Source: an uncultured Coprococcus sp. (GTDB taxonomy: Bacteria; Bacillota; Clostridia; Lachnospirales; Lachnospiraceae). From it: DNA of 45,907 nucleotides. Positions within the stretch are counted from its first letter, which is position 1. Every line of letters begins with the position of its first letter. Below the pieces are notes generated by a model. The model was given only the letters and a program-made list of their open reading frames with translations, did not search any database and was not told where the DNA came from. The position numbers were made by a program, and so were the translations under genes. Shown in pieces: positions 42,197 through 45,907 of the stretch. The stretch is taken from NCBI GenBank assembly GCA_900548215.1, contig URJI01000010.1, positions 1 through 45,907 on the forward strand, given 5' to 3'.

Positions 42197-42685
42197 TCAG
42201 CCGACAATTTTGTCTAATTCCCGCTTAACCTTCTCAAGCTCTGCCTTATAGTCTGCCAGATGTCTCTTCTCCTGCTTTATCCTATAAACATAATTGCTGG
42301 TATCCTGGGAAGTTCCTTTCTCCTCCTGGCGGCAATGAACGTACATAGGAATCTCTTTTGCGGCACGTCTTATCACATATGCTATGACCGAAACCACCAT
42401 AGCCCCAACAAAGATAAACAAATACGTCTGTGAAACGAACCTGTACGCTATAAGCGCCGCATTTGCCGCTATATAAGCAAATATCCCCACAACAACCAGA
42501 AGCAGTATCATGGTGATCTTGAAATTTTTCAACAACGCCGAGTATTTTAACTCACAGGCAGCTATCTTTTTCTCGGACTCAGAGATCAAATTCTCTGTAT
42601 CCCGGATTTTAGCCATGAGCTGCTCCATGCGATACTCATCACCTATTTCTTCATTTAACTTTTTCTGTGATACCGATAAATGCAT
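42197..42685 (-). CDS. Coiled-coil membrane protein of the two-component operon
   Basis: This 162-residue protein of no known family has two membrane helices (about 57-100, ITMILLLVVVGIFAYIAAN and LFIFVGAMVVSVIAYVI) between long coiled-coil ends. The start at ATG 42685 follows AAGGAG; an upstream GTG at 42694 overlaps that site. It lies 15 bp after the kinase, so it belongs to the operon and may assist or be controlled by the two-component system. Confidence 0.7.
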   Translation of the reverse strand: MHLSVSQKKLNEEIGDEYRMEQLMAKIRDTENLISESEKKIAACELKYSALLKNFKITMILLLVVVGIFAYIAANAALIAYRFVSQTYLFIFVGAMVVSVIAYVIRRAAKEIPMYVHCRQEEKGTSQDTSNYVYRIKQEKRHLADYKAELEKVKRELDKIVG

Positions 42686-42700
42686 AAATCCCACTCCTTC

Positions 42701-44419
42701 TTATTTGAATATCAATCTCACTTCCACTCCCCCATCGACATTCTTCATCTCACAGTCAAATCCATGTCTGTCCATGATGATCTTGACGATCGAAAGTCCA
42801 AGTCCGGTGCCATTATGCCCATGACGACTGTTATCACCCTTGACAAATGGCTTCCACACATTTGTCAGTGTGTCCTTATCAAGCGGTTCGCAGGAATTGA
42901 CAAATGACATCTCTTTGTCATAGATCTCCACCGTGATGTGTCCGCCGTCAGTCACATACTTCACAGCATTGTCCATGATATTCTTTATCGCCTGATTCAT
43001 AAGCGTCTCGTCTGCATGTACTGTGCAGGCACCATTTACCTCAATGGATACATTCTTCTCTTTTATCCTCTCAGCATACTCATCTGCCACTGAATTTACA
43101 ATAGCAGTGATATCCACATCAGTCCTATGGAGCTTAGTGCTCACATCCTCAGCCTTTGCCATATCTAGAATCGATACTATCTGAGTATTCATCTGGTGAA
43201 CTTCATTGATTATGTTATCCGTGTAATGCCTGTTCTTCTCCGGATTGGTTCCATCCCGCAGGTTCTCTGCATTGAGCTGGATAACCGCAAGGGGACTCTT
43301 CAGATCATGAGCCATGGCATTGGATGTTGTACGTCTGTACTGCTCCATGTCGTAAGCCGACAAGTATGTCTTATACATGGCATAGGCAATTGCAAGTGAA
43401 AGTATCACGCACAGAACAACTATACCCGCCCAGGTGCATATCATAAGCACTCCAACTAGTGATTTCCAGATATTTGTATGGAAGTCTGAAACGATATAAT
43501 ATCCATTGCCCAGATCAGACACCTCCGTGGTGTGGTGTCCAAAGCCGCATTTGTATTCTTTTTCGGCATACCCCTGAACGCCATCAGAGTCTGCCTCTGA
43601 GGCAGCATCTATCAGCTCATCCACATTCTCATATTCATCAATGTCTGCACAGTATAAAGATCCCCCGACAATATTTAACGATACCCTGAATCCCTTTGAC
43701 ATATTAAGTCTTACATAACCATCAGGAATATTGTCATTAGTCACTGTATATACCGTATAGTCATCTTTAAATTCGGTTGTCCCGTCTTCTTCTGTCACCA
43801 GGAAATCTTCATCACAGTCGATATAAGTATATTTCCCAACCCAGTAATTGTTGCCCTTGACATATATCTCCAGGGGCTGCATATCTCCGGACGAGGGAAC
43901 TTTATACATTTCCTTGAACATCTCCCTGTCCTCTTCAGGTGTACATGAAAGGTAGTAAGTTTTTCCATCTGCATCATCTATTCCCATAAATACATGCTCT
44001 CCAGTTGATGCAACCTTTGAAGTACTTCCATCGGCATCCCTATGATACACTGCCAACACGCCGTCTTCCGAATCCAAATCACCTATCACAGCGAGGCGGG
44101 CCATCGAACAATAATATTCCATCGTTCCGGCAAATGCGTTCTCAGCTGTCTGAAATTCATAATCCACAGCTTTTTCCACTTTGCCATCTGCCGCATTTCT
44201 AAAATTCTTCGCAACCTCCTGCTCAGCTGTATTGACTACTTTATCAAGATGCTCCTTTGCATTGTCCAAACTGTTGTTATACATTGAGATAAGCATCTCA
44301 GTCACTATTGCTCCCAGCACTGATACTGCCAATATAAATGGCACAAATACCTTCAGGAAAAACATGCCAAACTTCTGTTTCTTCCAGTACATTTTTACTT
44401 CTGATCTCTTTTTACTCAT
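42701..44419 (-). CDS. Sensor histidine kinase
   Basis: The 572-residue kinase has an N-terminal helix (about 19-41), an extracytoplasmic sensor of nearly 290 residues, a second helix (about 330-352), and the kinase core with H371 in MAHDLKSPLAVIQL. N box IKNIMDNAVKYV and G box GHNGTGLGLSIVK are present. It follows the response-regulator gene by 51 bp. The signal is unknown. Confidence 0.92.
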   Translation of the reverse strand: MSKKRSEVKMYWKKQKFGMFFLKVFVPFILAVSVLGAIVTEMLISMYNNSLDNAKEHLDKVVNTAEQEVAKNFRNAADGKVEKAVDYEFQTAENAFAGTMEYYCSMARLAVIGDLDSEDGVLAVYHRDADGSTSKVASTGEHVFMGIDDADGKTYYLSCTPEEDREMFKEMYKVPSSGDMQPLEIYVKGNNYWVGKYTYIDCDEDFLVTEEDGTTEFKDDYTVYTVTNDNIPDGYVRLNMSKGFRVSLNIVGGSLYCADIDEYENVDELIDAASEADSDGVQGYAEKEYKCGFGHHTTEVSDLGNGYYIVSDFHTNIWKSLVGVLMICTWAGIVVLCVILSLAIAYAMYKTYLSAYDMEQYRRTTSNAMAHDLKSPLAVIQLNAENLRDGTNPEKNRHYTDNIINEVHQMNTQIVSILDMAKAEDVSTKLHRTDVDITAIVNSVADEYAERIKEKNVSIEVNGACTVHADETLMNQAIKNIMDNAVKYVTDGGHITVEIYDKEMSFVNSCEPLDKDTLTNVWKPFVKGDNSRHGHNGTGLGLSIVKIIMDRHGFDCEMKNVDGGVEVRLIFK

Positions 44420-44470
44420 AATCCATTCCCCAAATATCCATAATCCTCATGCCTTGCGGCATCACTCCCA

Positions 44471-45151
44471 TCAATCCATCCTGTATCCCTTTGCAAATAC
44501 TGTCTTGATCTTTTTACCCGGCTCTCCAAGTGCCTGGCGAAGCTTCTTGATGTGGTTATCAACTACCCTGTCGCTGCCCTCATAATCATAGCCCCACAAC
44601 CTGACCAGAAGGTCATCCCTTGTGATAAGCATTCCTCTGTGCTCCATAAAGTACTTCAGCATGGCGTATTCCTTCGGTGCAAGCCTCACCTCGTTCCCGG
44701 CGGCAAATACCTGAAGCCTGTCCGGATAGATCACGATATCATATGCCTCTATGCTGTTCTTCTTCTCCCACAGCCCCTTACTTCTTCTGAGGAATGACAT
44801 GATCTTTGCAGAAAGCTCCGCCATGGAAAACGGCTTCACCACATAGTCATCACAGCCTATGTCATAGCCATACAGTCTGTCCTCCTCCCTGCCCCGTGCA
44901 GTCAGAAAAATGACAGGCACATAACTCTTTGCCCTGATGGTTCTGCATATCTCAAATCCATCTGCCCCCGGAAGCATGACGTCCAGCAGCACCAGATCGT
45001 ATTCGTTCTCATACACAAGCTCCAGTGCCTTATCCCCATCATCAGCCCAGGTGAAACAGGTCTCATATTCTGCTTCCCTGCCGTTCATATAGTCCATTAT
45101 TCCCTCGGCTATCTTCTGCTCGTCCTCAACTAGCAATATGTTGTACTTCAT
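44471..45151 (-). CDS. OmpR-family response regulator
   Basis: The 226-residue regulator has a receiver with D57 in LLDVMLPGADG and VKPFSMAEL. The C-terminal winged helix has APKEYAMLKYFMEH and DNHIKKLRQALGEPG. It is the first gene of a three-gene unit with the kinase and the coiled-coil membrane protein. GGGAGG precedes the ATG. Confidence 0.93.
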   Translation of the reverse strand: MKYNILLVEDEQKIAEGIMDYMNGREAEYETCFTWADDGDKALELVYENEYDLVLLDVMLPGADGFEICRTIRAKSYVPVIFLTARGREEDRLYGYDIGCDDYVVKPFSMAELSAKIMSFLRRSKGLWEKKNSIEAYDIVIYPDRLQVFAAGNEVRLAPKEYAMLKYFMEHRGMLITRDDLLVRLWGYDYEGSDRVVDNHIKKLRQALGEPGKKIKTVFAKGYRMD

Positions 45152-45468
45152 ATTTCCTCCCTGTAGCAGCTTTGCATTCTGTATACCTCACAGCACCGTG
45201 CCACTCTATGTAAATCATCGATATCTAAGATTCTGAACACAGTATACTTCAAACTTGTATCCTTTTTGTATCCGTTTAAATAAATTTTCCGGCATTCATT
45301 AATATAAAAATCCCATCGACTCATGCATTATCTTTCATATATCTTAATCCATGAATCGATGGAATCTTTCCCACTTACTGATAAAGTCCATATAATGATG
45401 AAATTCAAAATATAAATAGAGCCACTTGCTCAACACTCAGTTAAAACTGATTTCTAAAAGTACATAAT
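45152..45468. other. Spacer upstream of the two-component operon, no gene seen
   Basis: AT-rich sequence with no supported frame. Promoters for the operon presumably lie near 45152-45260. Confidence 0.4.
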
Positions 45469-45611
45469 TTTATCACTTTATGGAAATAAACTTCCAAAAA
45501 GTGATAAATCCAAGAAATATTTTATCTTTTCGCCATTTTGCAAAGAAAAAGATAAAAAATTTTCTCAGGGAAGCTTGCTAAATCCCAAAAGATAAAAACA
45601 GCTTGTTATCT
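45469..45611. repeat. Three GATAA hairpins in tandem
   Basis: TTTATCACTTT/AAAGTGATAAA (45469-45508) encloses GGAA/TTCC. TTTTATCTTTT/AAAAGATAAAA (45520-45557) follows. AGATAA/TTATCT (45590-45611) encloses AACAGCTTG. The last resembles AATAAATAGCTTGTTATC in the 64-bp repeats at 10446-10650. Confidence 0.6.
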
Positions 45612-45622
45612 CTCATTTCACG

Positions 45623-45698
45623 TTTGTCGATTTCAGCCATATTCGTCGATCTCTGCCACGTTCGCCGATCTCTGCCACGTCTGTCAATCTCTGCCACG
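45623..45698. repeat. 19-bp tandem repeat, four copies
   Basis: Units begin at 45623, 45642, 45661 and 45680 with consensus TTCGTCGATCTCTGCCACG. The second and third differ by one base. The array follows the GATAA hairpins directly. Confidence 0.75.
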
Positions 45699-45800
45699 TC
45701 CTCAGATTGTTAGATTCTTATGTCTAACATTTCGAGGTTGCTACATTTTTAGATGTCCATCAAATGTAAGTTGAATTGGTGCTATTTATATTATAACATT

Positions 45801-45907
45801 CTATGCTTTTATGGCTGAACTTATAATATCGCATACCGTATCTTTGGAAATCCCCATTTTCTGGCTGATTTCATCGGCTGTAAGTCCCATATCCAGGTAT
45901 GCTTCTA
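45801..45907 (-). CDS. C-terminal end of a helix-turn-helix protein, cut by the window
   Basis: The open frame at the right edge reads EAYLDMGLTADEISQKMG, ISKDTVCDIISSAIKA, then TAG. It is a clear helix-turn-helix ending a larger protein, as in small regulators or transposase-like proteins. The family cannot be told from 35 residues. Confidence 0.5.
   Translation of the reverse strand, partial: EAYLDMGLTADEISQKMGISKDTVCDIISSAIKA

Overview
The window comes from a low-to-moderate GC Gram-positive gut anaerobe, most likely a Lachnospiraceae member close to Coprococcus. The grounds are strong AGGAGG-type ribosome sites with occasional GTG starts, an anaerobic hybrid cluster protein, a flavodoxin next to a DUF3793 protein, YhgE/Pip membrane proteins, an Rpn-type nuclease, and a decayed glycopeptide-resistance (van) island. 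The genus is inference; no rRNA is present.

Layout. 1-6180: a partial ZIP metal transporter, a MurE-family ligase, a candidate structured RNA with its own promoter and terminator, endonuclease IV, a small VOC protein, a SlyD/FKBP isomerase and a DUF3800 protein. 6335-12185: a sodium:amino-acid symporter, a GH13 alpha-glucosidase with a hairpin-rich leader, a block of tandem and inverted repeats, and proA with an unusual insertion. 12288-17237: an operon of two YhgE/Pip proteins around a small two-helix membrane protein. 17576-20542: a tight cysE-pfkA-trpS operon on the minus strand. 20836-25914: AzlCD, a MATE pump and a membrane diguanylate cyclase. 26041-31876: a LysR/YczE divergent pair with a well-placed LysR box, flavodoxin and DUF3793, and a YtrA-type GntR/ABC operon with promoter and palindromic operator. 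32243-35857: a glycosyltransferase pseudogene, tRNA-Pro(CGG), hcp and an Rpn-type nuclease.

36200-41600 is an accessory graveyard. vanR, vanS and vanY look intact, but only a VanW tail survives between them, and no ligase, VanX/XY, VanH or VanT gene is seen. A truncated TnpV-like gene lies on one side and a serine-recombinase tail on the other. Beyond lie a macrodomain pseudogene, an ABC-ATPase tail, a ferredoxin fragment, and a toxin-antitoxin pair whose toxin has an in-frame stop. Repeated VanR-box-like promoters upstream of vanR, the vanW fragment and vanY suggest that this remnant regulon may still be wired. 41801-45907 holds an HxlR regulator, a two-component operon and repeats, ending in the tail of a helix-turn-helix protein.

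Non-coding structure is plentiful. One class is AT-rich inverted repeats built on GGATAA/GATAAAA at several intergenic sites. A second is arrays of short perfect hairpins in spacers and leaders, one flanked by direct repeats that include a ribosome site. A third is short degenerate tandem repeats beside the GATAA hairpins. With the 220-nt RNA candidate and the YhgE triad, these are the least explained parts of the window.
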